In this document: positions 45,036 to 53,410 of the stretch, piece after piece
How positions within the stretch are numbered: the stretch's first letter is position 1
Layout: each line of letters opens with the position of its first letter
NCBI RefSeq assembly: GCF_005696555.1
Contig: NZ_CP040005.1
Coordinates: 2,604,001-2,668,000, forward strand
Source of the DNA: Actinomyces sp. oral taxon 171 str. F0337
GTDB taxonomy: Bacteria > Actinomycetota > Actinomycetes > Actinomycetales > Actinomycetaceae
Direction: 5' to 3'
Length of the DNA stretch: 64,000 bases
The notes under the pieces: generated by a model
The model's database searches: none
What the model was told of the DNA's origin: nothing
What the model saw: only the letters and a program-made list of their open reading frames with translations
Made by a program: the position numbers and the translations under genes

Positions 45036-45053
45036 GGTAAACGGTTGGTAAAC
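45036..45053 (-). promoter_or_regulatory. PHO-box-like direct repeat upstream of pstS
   Basis: On the minus strand GTTTACC occurs twice, at 45053-45047 and 45042-45036, exactly 11 nt apart. PhoP of actinobacteria binds 11-nt direct repeats of the GTTCACC type. A weaker third unit (GGTCACC, 45033-45027) follows slightly out of register. The site is ~105-125 bp before the pstS start and fits activation under phosphate limitation. Confidence 0.65.
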
Positions 45054-45118
45054 ACTCCCTATGAGGAGCATCACCAGGCGGCTCCGCGCACCGGGCGGCG
45101 GTCCGGCCGGCGCCCCGG

Positions 45119-46147
45119 TCAGCGTCCCTCCGACAGGACGGGGCGCTGCTTCTCGATGGCGACGGCGCGGATCTTGCCGCGGGGACGGCGGGCCATGTGG
45201 ACCACGAGGATCTCGCCGGTCTTGAGCCAGGGGTCCCGGTCGGGCACGGAGCGCAGGAGCCTGCCGGGGGCGTACTGGGAGACGACCTCCATGATGGTGG
45301 GCAGGACGGGGCGGTGGGTGCACAGCGCCGTCGGCTCCTCGCGCACGCCCAGAACCTTCTTGACCACGGAGCGCACGCCCTTGGGGTTCTGGGCGTGGGC
45401 CATCTCGGTGAAGGCCCCGGCCATCTCCAGGGTCAGGCCCGCGGCCGTGGCGTAGGGGGCGACCGTGTCCACACAGCGCTTCCAGGGGCTGGTGAGGACG
45501 CGCCCCACCCCGTAGGCGGCCAGGATCGGGACGAGGGCGCGGGCCCGGGTCTCACCCTGGTCGTGGGTCAGGGGGCGGGTGGCCTCGTCGGTCTCCTTGT
45601 CCCGCTCCTTGGGTCGGTTCCACACGGAGCGCTTGACGGCGCGGCCGTGGCGCACGAGGACCAGGGTCCAGGTGTCGAGCTTGCCGTCCTCCCACAGGTC
45701 GACGAGCTCGCCGAGCAGGTCACGGTCGTAGGGGTAGGTCAGGCGCTTGCGGGCCTGGCCCACGCGCAGCCACTCGACGGCGTCGATCTCCTTGGCCGAG
45801 GCGGGTTCGACGGCGCAGCGGGCGGCGACGGCGGCCGAGGAGCCGGGGGCGACGCGGGCGGCCCAGTAGTGCACCTTCTTGCGGGAGCCGTCGGCGATCT
45901 TGTAGTGCACGCGGCTGAGGGGCTGGCCCAGGATCACCTGGACGCCGGTCTCCTCGGCGACCTCGCGCACGGCGCAGGTGCGCACGGACTCGCAGGGGTC
46001 GACCTTGCCCTTGGGGATGGACCAGTCGTCGTAGCGGGGACGGTGGACCAGGAGTACCTCGAGGTGCTTGCCGTTCTCGCGCCACACGAGGGCGCCTGCG
46101 GCCTTCACTGTCTCGCGCGAGCCGTTCTTCCTGCTGGACGGACTCAT
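45119..46147 (-). CDS. mutT1: MutT1-like NUDIX hydrolase fused to histidine phosphatase
   Basis: 342 residues. The N-terminal NUDIX domain contains the box GKVDPCESVRTCAVREVAEETGVQ. From ~175 there is a histidine phosphatase domain, with LVRHGRAVKRS and LTSPWKRCVDT. This fusion equals mycobacterial MutT1, which hydrolyses 8-oxo-dGTP/GTP and diadenosine polyphosphates to monophosphates or ATP with the aid of the second domain. It directly follows ppk on the same strand, the same association as in Mycobacterium. It therefore links nucleotide cleaning with polyphosphate metabolism. Confidence 0.88.
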   Translation of the reverse strand: MSPSSRKNGSRETVKAAGALVWRENGKHLEVLLVHRPRYDDWSIPKGKVDPCESVRTCAVREVAEETGVQVILGQPLSRVHYKIADGSRKKVHYWAARVAPGSSAAVAARCAVEPASAKEIDAVEWLRVGQARKRLTYPYDRDLLGELVDLWEDGKLDTWTLVLVRHGRAVKRSVWNRPKERDKETDEATRPLTHDQGETRARALVPILAAYGVGRVLTSPWKRCVDTVAPYATAAGLTLEMAGAFTEMAHAQNPKGVRSVVKKVLGVREEPTALCTHRPVLPTIMEVVSQYAPGRLLRSVPDRDPWLKTGEILVVHMARRPRGKIRAVAIEKQRPVLSEGR

Positions 46148-46159
46148 GGCACGGCCGTC

Positions 46160-49009
46160 TCAGTGCCGGCCCTTGACGCGCGAGCGCGCCCGGGCCATGA
46201 GGCTGTCCTGGATGTCCTCGAGGCGGTTGCCCTCGGCGTCGAGGAGGTGACGCTCCCAGGAGCCGTCGGGCTGGAGGTGCCAGGAGGCGACGTCGTCGGA
46301 GGCGCAGTGGGTGACCAGCCACTCGAGGTCCTCGACCATGGCGGGGTCGGTGATGCGCACCAGGGCCTCGACGCGGCGGTCGAGGTTGCGGTGCATGAGG
46401 TCGGCCGATCCGATGAACAGCTTGGTCTGCCCGCCGCCGGCGAAGGCGTAGATGCGCGAGTGCTCCAGGAAGCGCCCCAGGATCGAGCGCACGCGGATGT
46501 TCTCGCTGAGGCCCTCGACGCCGGCGCGCAGGCCGCAGATGCCGCGTACGACGATGTCGACCGGTACCCCGGCGCGCGAGGCGCGGTAGAGGGCGTCGAT
46601 GACGGTCTCGTCGACGATGGAGTTGACCTTGATGCGGATCCAAGCGGGCAGGCCGGCCTTACGGTTGGCGATCTCCTGCTCGATGTGCTTCACGAGCCCG
46701 TCGCGCAGGCCGCGGGGGGCCACGAGCAGGCGGCGGAAGCGGGCGCGTGGGGCGTAGCCGGAGAGCTGGTTGAACAGGGTGGTCAGGTCCTGGGCCACGT
46801 CGCGGTCGCAGGTCAGCAGCCCCAGGTCCTCGTAGCCGCGGGCGGTCTTGGGGTGGTAGTTGCCGGTGCCGACGTGGCAGTAGCGGCGCAGGCCGTCGGA
46901 CTCCTGGCGCACGACGAGCAGCAGCTTGCAGTGCGTCTTGAGGCCGACCATGCCGTAGACGACGTGGACGCCGGCACGCTCGAGCTTGCGGGCCCAGGAG
47001 ATGTTGGCCTCCTCGTCGAAGCGGGCCTTGATCTCCACGATGGCGACGACCTGCTTGCCGGCCTCGGCGGCCTCGATGAGGGCGTCCACGATCGGGGAGT
47101 CGCCGGAGGTGCGGTAGAGGGTCTGCTTGATGGCCAGGACCTTGGGGTCGGCGGCTGCCTGGGCCACGAACTCCTGGACGGAGGTGGAGAAGGAGTCGTA
47201 GGGGTGGTGCAGGAGGACGTCGTGCTCGCGCATGGCGGCGAAGACGTCCGGCGCGGAGGAGGACTCGTAGGCGGCCAGGCCCGCGGCCGTCACCGGCACG
47301 AAGCGCGGGTACTTCAGGTCGGGGATGTCCAGGTCGTGGAGCTGGTTGAGGCAGGTCAGGTCCAGGGGCGCGGGGAGCTCAAAGACGTCGTCGCCCTTGA
47401 GGCCCAGGGCGCGCACCAGGTAGCGGCGGGTGAAGGAGGAGATGGTGTCCTCCACCTCCAGGCGCACGCAGTCGCCGAAGCGGCGCCGCTCGAGCTCCTT
47501 CTCCATGGCCTTGAGGAGGTTCTCGGCATCGTCCTCCTCAACCTCGAGGTCCTCGTTGCGGGTGACCCGGAAGAGGTGGTGCTCCAGGATGTCCATGCCC
47601 GGGAAGAGGTGGTCGAGGTGCTGGCCGATGACGATCTCGATGGGGATGACGGCGCAGCCGGCGGCCTTGTCCGCGGCGTCGAGCTCTCGGCCGGGGACCT
47701 GGATGAGGCGCGGCAGGGAGTCGGGCACCTTGATGCGGGCGAAGTGCTCCTTGCCGCTGCGCGGGTTGCGCAGGATGACGGCGAGGTTGAGGGACAGGCC
47801 CGAGATGTAGGGGAAGGGGTGGGAGGGGTCGACCGCCAGCGGGGTGAGGACCGGATAGATCTGGTGGCGGAAGTAGCGGGTCAGGCGCTCCTGCTGGTCG
47901 GAGTCGAGCTCGTCCCAGCCCAGGATCTTCACGTTGCGCTCGGCCAGGGCCGGGCGGATGTCCTCCTGGAAGAGGGCGGCCTGGCGGGCGGTGAGCTCCT
48001 TGGTGCGGCTGGTGACCTGGGCCAGGACCTGGTGAGCGTCCAGGCCGGAGGCGCGCACCGGGGTGATGCCGGCCTTGATGCGGCGCATGAGGCCGGCGAC
48101 GCGCACCATGTAGAACTCGTCCAGGTTGGAGGAGAAGATCGACAGGAACCAGGCGCGCTCCAGCAGGGGCAGGGTGCGGTCCTCGGCCTGCTCCAGGACG
48201 CGCTCGTTGAAGTCCAGCCAGGTCAGCTCCCGATCAATGAAGCGGTTCGTGAAGGACTTCAGGGGCGGCAGGAGGTCCTCGGGGTCCACCTGGGCGGTGT
48301 CGGCGGAGGCGGCCGAGGCCGCGGCGTCGGCGGCGTCGGCGGCGTCAGCCGAGCTCAGCGAGGAGACCGAGGAGGCGGCGCTGGCGGGACTGACGGCATG
48401 GCCCGAGCTGGTGGCGCTGCCGGGAACGGACAGGCCCCGGTCTCCTGGCGCCATGGTCGACGGTGTCGCCAGGGCCTCGGCGGCCGAAGGGGCCGACTGC
48501 GAGCTGGCGGAGGTGATGGAGGAGGGGGCGATGGCGGGGGTCGCGGTGCCGATGGGGCCGGGGGCGGGGGACGCCTCGCCGTCGACGATGTCGTCGAAGT
48601 CCTCGTCCTCGTACTGGGGGCCGGAGTCGTCGGCGAAGTCGCGCGGGTCGGCGACCTCGATGACGTGCTCCTCCTCGACCGTCTCCTCAGTGCCCTCGGG
48701 GTCGTCAGGGTCGGCCGGGTCGTCGAAGTCGTGCGGATCGGCTGCCCCTCCCGGGGACGCTGCGCCGGTGGCGGACCCGCCGGAAGCGGCTGCGGCGACC
48801 TCGGCCTCGGCGTCGGAGCCGGCGACCTCGGCGGAGACGGCCGGCTCGTCGGTGCTCGCGGCCTCAGGCGACGCCGCGGACTGGGCGGCCTCAGCGGCCT
48901 CGGCGTCGTCGGTCACCTGCTCGGGCTCCTGAGGGCTCGGGTGACGCATCCACCCGCCCAGGAAGCGGGAGAGCGGCGTGGGGGCGGAGTGGGGCGCGTC
49001 GTTGGTCAT
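46160..49009 (-). CDS. ppk: Polyphosphate kinase 1 with long disordered N-terminal extension
   Basis: About 949 residues from ATG 49009 (MTNDAPHS); an upstream frame reaches 49222 but lacks family similarity. Residues ~255-949 are a full PPK1: [70 protein letters not shown], the phospho-histidine region [13 protein letters not shown], and [15 protein letters not shown]. It makes polyphosphate from ATP reversibly. The ~250 residues before it are Asp/Glu/Ser/Ala/Pro-rich, low in complexity and with no recognised domain. Most PPK1 proteins are near 700 residues, so the extension is unusual. mutT1 follows at once. Confidence 0.94.
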   Translation of the reverse strand: MTNDAPHSAPTPLSRFLGGWMRHPSPQEPEQVTDDAEAAEAAQSAASPEAASTDEPAVSAEVAGSDAEAEVAAAASGGSATGAASPGGAADPHDFDDPADPDDPEGTEETVEEEHVIEVADPRDFADDSGPQYEDEDFDDIVDGEASPAPGPIGTATPAIAPSSITSASSQSAPSAAEALATPSTMAPGDRGLSVPGSATSSGHAVSPASAASSVSSLSSADAADAADAAASAASADTAQVDPEDLLPPLKSFTNRFIDRELTWLDFNERVLEQAEDRTLPLLERAWFLSIFSSNLDEFYMVRVAGLMRRIKAGITPVRASGLDAHQVLAQVTSRTKELTARQAALFQEDIRPALAERNVKILGWDELDSDQQERLTRYFRHQIYPVLTPLAVDPSHPFPYISGLSLNLAVILRNPRSGKEHFARIKVPDSLPRLIQVPGRELDAADKAAGCAVIPIEIVIGQHLDHLFPGMDILEHHLFRVTRNEDLEVEEDDAENLLKAMEKELERRRFGDCVRLEVEDTISSFTRRYLVRALGLKGDDVFELPAPLDLTCLNQLHDLDIPDLKYPRFVPVTAAGLAAYESSSAPDVFAAMREHDVLLHHPYDSFSTSVQEFVAQAAADPKVLAIKQTLYRTSGDSPIVDALIEAAEAGKQVVAIVEIKARFDEEANISWARKLERAGVHVVYGMVGLKTHCKLLLVVRQESDGLRRYCHVGTGNYHPKTARGYEDLGLLTCDRDVAQDLTTLFNQLSGYAPRARFRRLLVAPRGLRDGLVKHIEQEIANRKAGLPAWIRIKVNSIVDETVIDALYRASRAGVPVDIVVRGICGLRAGVEGLSENIRVRSILGRFLEHSRIYAFAGGGQTKLFIGSADLMHRNLDRRVEALVRITDPAMVEDLEWLVTHCASDDVASWHLQPDGSWERHLLDAEGNRLEDIQDSLMARARSRVKGRH

Positions 49010-49358
49010 GGCCACATGGTCCCACGTCCGAGCAGCCTTGTGGGGCGGGGGTCCGCCCCAGTTCAGCGAATATGCGAGGCGCCGCAGCTCACGCCCGATC
49101 TTCGGGACTCGCGGCCGATAGGCGACCCCGCCACCTGAGACCGCGCCCCCGCTGCGCGCTCCCCCACGTCTCGTCCAACGAAGCGCGCATGATCTCGCCA
49201 ATCGTGTCCAAATCGGAGACAAAGGAGCTTGCGCACTCTTGACGGCTTCAACAGATCCGCGGAATCATGCGGTTCTGATCTACCTTCACACACTCACTTC
49301 GGGCCTTTGTTTCCGATTTGGACATCCCGCGCCCGGATCGCCCCTGCGCAAGGTCCTC
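49010..49358. other. Intergenic region with a 21-bp inverted repeat
   Basis: No credible gene is seen in this 349-bp stretch. It holds the inverted repeat described separately (49205-49324) and, inside it, TTGACG near 49239 that could be part of a promoter. The bases upstream of ppk lack a clear ribosome site. Confidence 0.5.
49205..49324. repeat. 120-bp element bounded by 21-bp inverted repeats
   Basis: The 21 bases at 49205-49225 (starting TGTCCAAATCGGA) are the reverse complement of 49304-49324, with one mismatch. The 78 bases between are unrelated to the arms. The arms are far apart for a terminator. They could be two opposed binding sites of one repressor, or the ends of a very small mobile element. 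No obvious target duplication flanks them. Confidence 0.6.
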
Positions 49359-50021
49359 TCAGTCGAGGAGGCCGGCGGCGGCGCGGCGGGCGGCGTCGGT
49401 GAGCTCATCAGCAGTAGCCAGGAGAGCGGAGTCGCGGCGGGTGACGCGGTCGGCGAGCTCGTCGGCGTCGTCCTCGATCCACACGGGGTCGGAGCCGGCG
49501 GCCAGGGCGCGTAGGAAGTCTGCGGTGGCGGTCAGCAGCGGGGCGATCTCGGTGACGGAGTCCTCGACGCCGCCGGCCAGGACGACATCGAGACGCTCGC
49601 GCAGCTCGGCGGGAGCGGGCACGGGGCGCGCCTCGCCGAGGGCGGACTCGAAGCGGGCGTTCGTGGTGTCGTCGGCCTCGGTGAGGTCGACGACGGTCGC
49701 GTAGCGGCGGGCGACGAGCTCGGGGTCGCGGCGGATCCACTCGCGCACGAGGAACAGGCGCCACAGGGTGCCGGGCAGGGTGGTGGCCGGGGAGTCGGCC
49801 CACAGCTCGGCGATGTCGTCGACGCCGTTGGTGGCGACCGCGGCAACGACGCCGGAGCGGGTGATGGGGTCGTCCTCGGTCTCGGTGCCGGGGAAGCCGC
49901 CGATGAGGGCCTGGGCGGCGCGGTGGGCGAGCTCGGAGGCGACGGCGGTGTCGGTGCTGCCCTCGATCTGTTCGGCGGCCTCGGGGTCGAGCCGGGCGGG
50001 ACGGTGGAACTGGCGGGCCAT
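49359..50021 (-). CDS. Conserved-looking protein of unknown function
   Basis: 220 residues, ATG 50021 with a weak ACCTTGTGAGGAG site upstream. The protein is alanine-rich, mainly helical and acidic, without signal peptide or membrane segments. Visible features are AAQALIGGFPGTETEDDP, TLPGTLWRLFLVREWIRRDP and a DPVWIEDDADELADRVTRRD stretch. I recall similar short proteins in Actinomyces and related genera but no function. It shows normal high-GC coding and no sign of transfer. It stands alone between ppk and tRNA-Lys. Confidence 0.65.
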   Translation of the reverse strand: MARQFHRPARLDPEAAEQIEGSTDTAVASELAHRAAQALIGGFPGTETEDDPITRSGVVAAVATNGVDDIAELWADSPATTLPGTLWRLFLVREWIRRDPELVARRYATVVDLTEADDTTNARFESALGEARPVPAPAELRERLDVVLAGGVEDSVTEIAPLLTATADFLRALAAGSDPVWIEDDADELADRVTRRDSALLATADELTDAARRAAAGLLD

Positions 50022-50310
50022 GGGGACTCCTCACAAGGTGCGGACGCGCCGGCGACGACGCGCCGCCCCATTGTCTCGCGGGAACGTGGGCGCTCCCCCA
50101 TGGGTTCACTTCCGGCCGACGGCGGGGTTGGTGGAGGAAGGCCAAAGGCGCGCTGGCGGGCGACGAGATGGGCTCCTGGGCGGCGTGGGGCGGGCGCGGC
50201 CATCAGGATCGCGGCGGGCGACGGTGAGACCGGTTCGACACGGCGGTCGGTTGTCCGGCTATGCTGGCCCCTGCCGATGGCGTCTGGACTCTGCTTCCGG
50301 CCGTCGGCAC

Positions 50311-50387
50311 GCCCCCTTAGCTCAGTTGGTCAGAGCTGCGGACTTTTAATCCGAAGGTCGTGGGTTCGAGCCCCACAGGGGGTACCA
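50311..50387 (+). tRNA. tRNA-Lys (TTT anticodon), CCA encoded
   Basis: The acceptor stem GCCCCCT (50311-50317) pairs with AGGGGGT (50377-50383), followed by discriminator A and CCA. The D arm TAGCTCAGTTGGTCAGAGC, anticodon loop CTTTTAA (anticodon TTT), and T arm GTGGG-TTCGAGC-CCCAC are all intact. The encoded length is 77 nt with CCA. A terminator hairpin follows within four bases. The 3' half is repeated in degraded form at 53003-53031. Confidence 0.95.
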
Positions 50388-50710
50388 GCCGCCTCGGCCC
50401 CGGAAGGGGCCGAGGCCTTACTTGTGCCCGGAACGTAAGGTGCCGGAACCCAACCCTCGGCGCTGCGGGTGGGATAGAGGTCAGCAACCCCCACCCCGAA
50501 CAGTTCAGCGGCCACGGCCAAATCACCCGCAGTCCAACGCACCTTGCCGCGCAGACGGCTAGAGACGCTTTGCCCTGGCACACCAAGAAGTGTCCCAAGG
50601 TGGGCGCGAGTGATTCCGCGGGAAAACAGATGCTGCTGCACCGTGAACCCAACTGCGGCATCGAACCCCGCAAGAGTCGGCGACGCCTCGGACAGTCCTT
50701 GTGAACTCAT
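50330..50710 (-). CDS. XRE-type HTH regulator whose frame runs antisense into tRNA-Lys
   Basis: 126 codons. Residues ~20-75 form a Cro/C1-type helix-turn-helix: ITRAHLGTLLGVPGQSVSSRLRGK, then DLAVAAELFGVGVADLY. After ~95 residues the frame crosses the tRNA terminator and then the antisense strand of tRNA-Lys, giving the artefact-like PCGARTHDLRIKSPQL. That tail is familiar from mis-annotated tRNA-adjacent frames, so the native protein has been fused to it by integration at the tRNA end, or the original stop was lost. It is divergent from the excisionase-like pseudogene; the 21-bp gap could hold a shared operator. It probably regulates an integrated element. Confidence 0.65.
   Translation of the reverse strand: MSSQGLSEASPTLAGFDAAVGFTVQQHLFSRGITRAHLGTLLGVPGQSVSSRLRGKVRWTAGDLAVAAELFGVGVADLYPTRSAEGWVPAPYVPGTSKASAPSGAEAAGTPCGARTHDLRIKSPQL
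50391..50416 (+). terminator. Intrinsic terminator of tRNA-Lys
   Basis: GCCTCGGCCCC at 50391-50401 pairs perfectly with 50406-50416 around the tetraloop GGAA: an 11-bp GC-rich stem, followed by TTACTT. It lies immediately behind the tRNA gene. Confidence 0.85.
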
Positions 50711-50731
50711 GCAACTAGCATAACGAATGAA

Positions 50732-50990
50732 ATGTCAGACTTCAAACGTGGCGATCCACTGATGTCTGCGCGACAGGTTGTGGAGCGCTGGCCTGATGCT
50801 GGCATCACCCGGCAGCAGCTTTGGCGCTGGGGGGCGTGAAGGGTTGATCGACATGGTCCGACTGCCGTCGGGCCGAGTGAAGTTTCGACAGAGCACCATC
50901 GAGGCCCTCTTAGGTCCGTCCGCATCTTCGGTGTCGTCGGTGCCCGGTATTGAGGTTGTGGAGCTTCCTGGTCAGGAGGCGTTGTTGTGA
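50732..50990 (+). pseudogene. Excisionase-like HTH gene frameshifted in a G6 run
   Basis: From ATG 50732 the frame reads MSDFKRGDPLMSARQ, then VVERWPDAGITRQQLWRWG, and stops at once after a run of six G (50829-50834). With five G it would continue as REGLIDMVRLPSGRVKFRQ and on to the TGA at 50988-50990. The joined ~85 residues look like a MerR/AlpA-type winged helix of excisionases. The break may be a true mutation, slippage-based switching, or a sequencing error. Its end overlaps the next gene. Confidence 0.65.
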
Positions 50991-51742
50991 TGACGGCTGT
51001 CGACGTTGTCCCAGTGTCTGAGTGGTTGTCGTTGGGGACACAGCGCCCGGTGGTGCGCTGCCCAGGGACGGGTGCTGGTGGCCGGCGGTGCTTGGCGCGT
51101 CTGCTGGTTTGCGGGGTGGAATCTGGTGTGGTGCGCCCGGTGTGGCGGGCCTTGGAGCATGTGCCGGGCTGCGACCGGGCCGGTGCCTGGGGTGATGGTC
51201 CTGGGGCTGCCGGGTGGTGGTGCATCGAGGGGCCGGACGCGGGCCGGGGCGTGGGAGTCATGCCCGAGGGCGTGCGCGCTGTGGTTGAGGGCCTGGAGGT
51301 GTCCGGGCTTCCAGAGGGCGTGACCTGTGCGCAGACCACGGTCGTGCGCTGGGGCCTTGAGTGGGGCCTCGACGGCGGTGAGGTGGCGTGGCGGGTCGGG
51401 TCCGACCCGGGCCGGTGGGTCGTGTCCACTGCGGATGCCCTCGGCGCGGAACTGGGTGAGGCGTGGGGACGTCACCTGGGGCGGGTGGAGGCCTGCCGTG
51501 AGGTGTGCGAGCGGGCTGCCGGCCTGGCTCGGACGGTGGGCGCTGACCTGGCGGGGCTGCCGGTGGTGGTTAATGCCTGGGGCGGCTCGTGTGAGCTGGT
51601 TGTCCTGTCACCGTCGGGGCGGCAGGTCAGAGTGCTGGTGCCGAGCCCCGACGGGCCGGTGGAGGCGCGCCTGGGGTGGGAGCCCTGGGTCGAGGGCCTG
51701 GACGACGCCGCGGTGGCGGACCTGGTCAGGAGCGTGCCGTGA
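50990..51742 (+). CDS. Unknown protein with N-terminal Cys/His pattern
   Basis: 250 residues from ATG 50990, or 251 from GTG 50987; both overlap the excisionase-like frame, suggesting coupling to it. The N-terminal part carries CPGTGAGGRRC, a later Cys, then HVPGC: four Cys and one His that could bind zinc. The middle is Trp- and Gly-rich. A motif RPVWRALEHVPGCDRAGAW recalls the HIAGCDEG part of the next protein. The rest is acidic and helical, with DLAGLPVVVNAWGGSCELVVL. No family is recognised. It probably belongs to the tRNA-linked element. Confidence 0.5.
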   Translation: MTAVDVVPVSEWLSLGTQRPVVRCPGTGAGGRRCLARLLVCGVESGVVRPVWRALEHVPGCDRAGAWGDGPGAAGWWCIEGPDAGRGVGVMPEGVRAVVEGLEVSGLPEGVTCAQTTVVRWGLEWGLDGGEVAWRVGSDPGRWVVSTADALGAELGEAWGRHLGRVEACREVCERAAGLARTVGADLAGLPVVVNAWGGSCELVVLSPSGRQVRVLVPSPDGPVEARLGWEPWVEGLDDAAVADLVRSVP

Positions 51743-51747
51743 GCTGG

Positions 51748-52602
51748 TCAGGGCTGATAGGCGATGTGGCTGGTATCGGCCAGGGCGATGTAGAGGCTGC
51801 CAGTTTTCGGGGAGACGCGCAGGGTGCCGATGACGATGACGTGGTGGCCGGCAAGGTCACCGATGCTGGCGTCGAGGTTGTCCTGGACGCTGAGGGCCTG
51901 GTCGTTGCGGACCATGATGGCGGCGGTGTCCCTGGGTCTGGTGCCGGGCTGGGGCACCACGTGCAGGAAGATGCTCTTGGTGGGGGCGTTCTCGGCGTAG
52001 TTGGCGACCTTGCCGTAGAAGCACGCGCGCAGGCCCTTGTGAGCGGGCGTGAGGGTGTTGGCGAGCCGCACGAGTTGGTTGACGAAACCAGCATGGCGCC
52101 TACCGGGCAGCCTAAGGAGCGCGTGAGGGTCGAGGCGGCCATCCATGGCGCAGGTGAGCAGGGATGCCAGCGTTGTGGTGGATCGTGTGGGGGCGTTTCG
52201 TCTGCTGTCAGGTCCGGGTTGGGCGGTGGCCATGGGGCGGCCGGCGGCCTGGGTACGGCTGGTGGGCGTCGCCGTGCCCGTGCCGGTTCCTGGCCCTGTG
52301 GTGACGAGAAGCAGCGTGGGCCCCTCGTGGCGGGTGCGGGTGGTGGTGGAGCCGTCGCGGTGGCCTTTAACGGCGCGCTCGGCGGCGTCTCCCTCGTCGC
52401 AGCCGGCGATGTGCTTCCTGGACCAGAAGTGGGGGCGCACGTGCTTGGACTTCAGCGCCCTGGGACCGGCGGGAGCCCGGCAGAGTCTGCCGTGGGTGTC
52501 CTGACCGGGGCAGGTCAGATCCTGGGGCGGGTCGGGAAGGGCCACGTGCTGCACGTACTCACTGATGCTGAGCAGTCGTCCCTGACTGAGTGCGTAGCGC
52601 AT
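51748..52602 (-). CDS. Unknown protein with zinc-ribbon-like N terminus
   Basis: 284 residues from ATG 52602, chosen because AAGGAG lies eight bases upstream; the open frame extends to 53028 but the extra part is low in complexity. Residues ~30-70 contain CPGQDTHGRLC and RPHFWSRKHIAGC, giving three Cys and two or three His. This resembles the N-terminal zinc-binding region of CoiA-like and other nucleic-acid proteins (inference). A basic Thr-rich linker follows. The C-terminal ~110 residues (GLRACFYGKVANYAENAP onward, VIVIGTLRVSPKTGSLYIALAD) look like a beta-rich, possibly OB-type, single-strand-binding fold. It converges on the preceding gene with only five bases between them. The function is unknown; a DNA-processing role for the element is possible. 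Confidence 0.5.
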   Translation of the reverse strand: MRYALSQGRLLSISEYVQHVALPDPPQDLTCPGQDTHGRLCRAPAGPRALKSKHVRPHFWSRKHIAGCDEGDAAERAVKGHRDGSTTTRTRHEGPTLLLVTTGPGTGTGTATPTSRTQAAGRPMATAQPGPDSRRNAPTRSTTTLASLLTCAMDGRLDPHALLRLPGRRHAGFVNQLVRLANTLTPAHKGLRACFYGKVANYAENAPTKSIFLHVVPQPGTRPRDTAAIMVRNDQALSVQDNLDASIGDLAGHHVIVIGTLRVSPKTGSLYIALADTSHIAYQP

Positions 52603-52846
52603 GATGGCGCTCCTTTCTTGGAGCACGGCGGGCCTTCCGCCGGTGCTTCCTTGGGGCACGACGGGCGGTCCGTCGTTGCCCCGGTGGGGCCGGTAGGTGG
52701 TTTCTGCTGGTCCTGGTGGCCGGGTGGCGGTAGTGCGTCGCCTGGCCGGGGTGGGAGGGCGCCCGGGCTGGTGCCCTCCCACCCATCCCGAATTATCCCT
52801 GTGACCTACAACAAGAATTCCTGCAGCGAGATGCAAGGTGGTCGTG

Positions 52847-52978
52847 ATGGCGTTCCCGCCTGAGTCCTTCTGGCGTGCGCTGGAGCCGGGGCCGTGGTGG
52901 TACTGGCAGCCCGGATCTTCAGCCCTCCGGGCGGTTTCCAGGACAGAGACACTGCCGCGTGCTGCGACTATGCGCTGA
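52847..52978 (+). CDS. Possible 43-residue small protein
   Basis: ATG 52847 is preceded by AAGGTGG at a short distance. The product MAFPPESFWRALEPGPWWYW is Trp-rich, then Arg-rich. It ends just before the degraded tRNA copy. The length and lack of family make this a weak call; it lies on the opposite strand to the upstream part of the zinc-ribbon-like gene. Confidence 0.25.
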   Translation: MAFPPESFWRALEPGPWWYWQPGSSALRAVSRTETLPRAATMR

Positions 52979-53410
52979 GGGCCGGCACTGCCCTCTGCCA
53001 CTCCGACGGTCGCGGGTTCGAGCCTCACAGGAGCCCCGCATCAACCTCGACCCCGCCAGGGACCGGGGCCTTCTTCACGCCCGGGGACGCAGGCAACCGC
53101 CGCCCACTCCCCCTCGCCGCAAGAAGCAACGAGATTATTCAGCCTGAGGCCTGGAGCGCATGTTGGTGCAACCCTCTGAGGTGGAGCCGTGACTGACCGC
53201 TTGAGGCTAGTTTCTTGGGGTGTTGAGCACGAGTTCGATGTTGAGCTCGTCAGCTCGGACAGAGTGTGGCGTACCTCGGCACAGATGTAGGTGGGAGCAG
53301 TGAGGTGCTGCTTCTGGGCCGAGGGGTCGCCATGTGCTCACCCCGGTCGTCGTACTAGGCAACAGTAAGTCTGCTGGCGTAGTGCCGGCGTTGATGGAGG
53401 GAGAACTGGT
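52979..53410. other. Accessory DNA without a convincing gene
   Basis: Apart from the tRNA-like copy at 53003-53031, frames here overlap in several phases and have no ribosome site. The last 30 bases carry the GGAGGGAGA site of the HTH gene at 53411. Confidence 0.45.
53003..53031 (+). repeat. Degraded copy of the tRNA-Lys 3' region (candidate att site)
   Basis: 29 bases match the tRNA-Lys segment 50351-50379 at 26 positions, in the same orientation, covering the variable/T-arm region. The T stem in this copy has a mismatch and the acceptor part is lost, so it is not a working tRNA. A repeated tRNA 3' segment 2.65 kb downstream of the intact gene is what integration at a tRNA leaves behind. 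Confidence 0.6.

Larger units (their letters stand above)
50351..53031 (+). mobile_element. Small tRNA-Lys-linked island or remnant without integrase
   Basis: The segment between the two tRNA 3' copies holds an XRE regulator, a broken excisionase-like gene and two unknown proteins with Cys/His patterns. This regulator-excisionase arrangement is typical of the edge of an integrative element. No recombinase is present, so it is either a deletion remnant or dependent on an integrase elsewhere. Boundaries are inferred from the 29-bp repeat. Confidence 0.5.

Noticed and set aside
45197..49138. 1313-codon open frame opposite mutT1 and ppk
   Set aside because: It is Gly/Val/Ala-rich antisense sequence over two well-conserved genes; no domain or ribosome site supports it.
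52603..53028. N-terminal extension of the zinc-ribbon-like protein to 53028
   Set aside because: The extra 142 residues are low in complexity and overlap the tRNA-like copy; a ribosome site supports ATG 52602.
53003..53031. A second tRNA gene
   Set aside because: Only the T-arm part resembles tRNA; the T stem has a mismatch and no acceptor or anticodon arm can be folded upstream.
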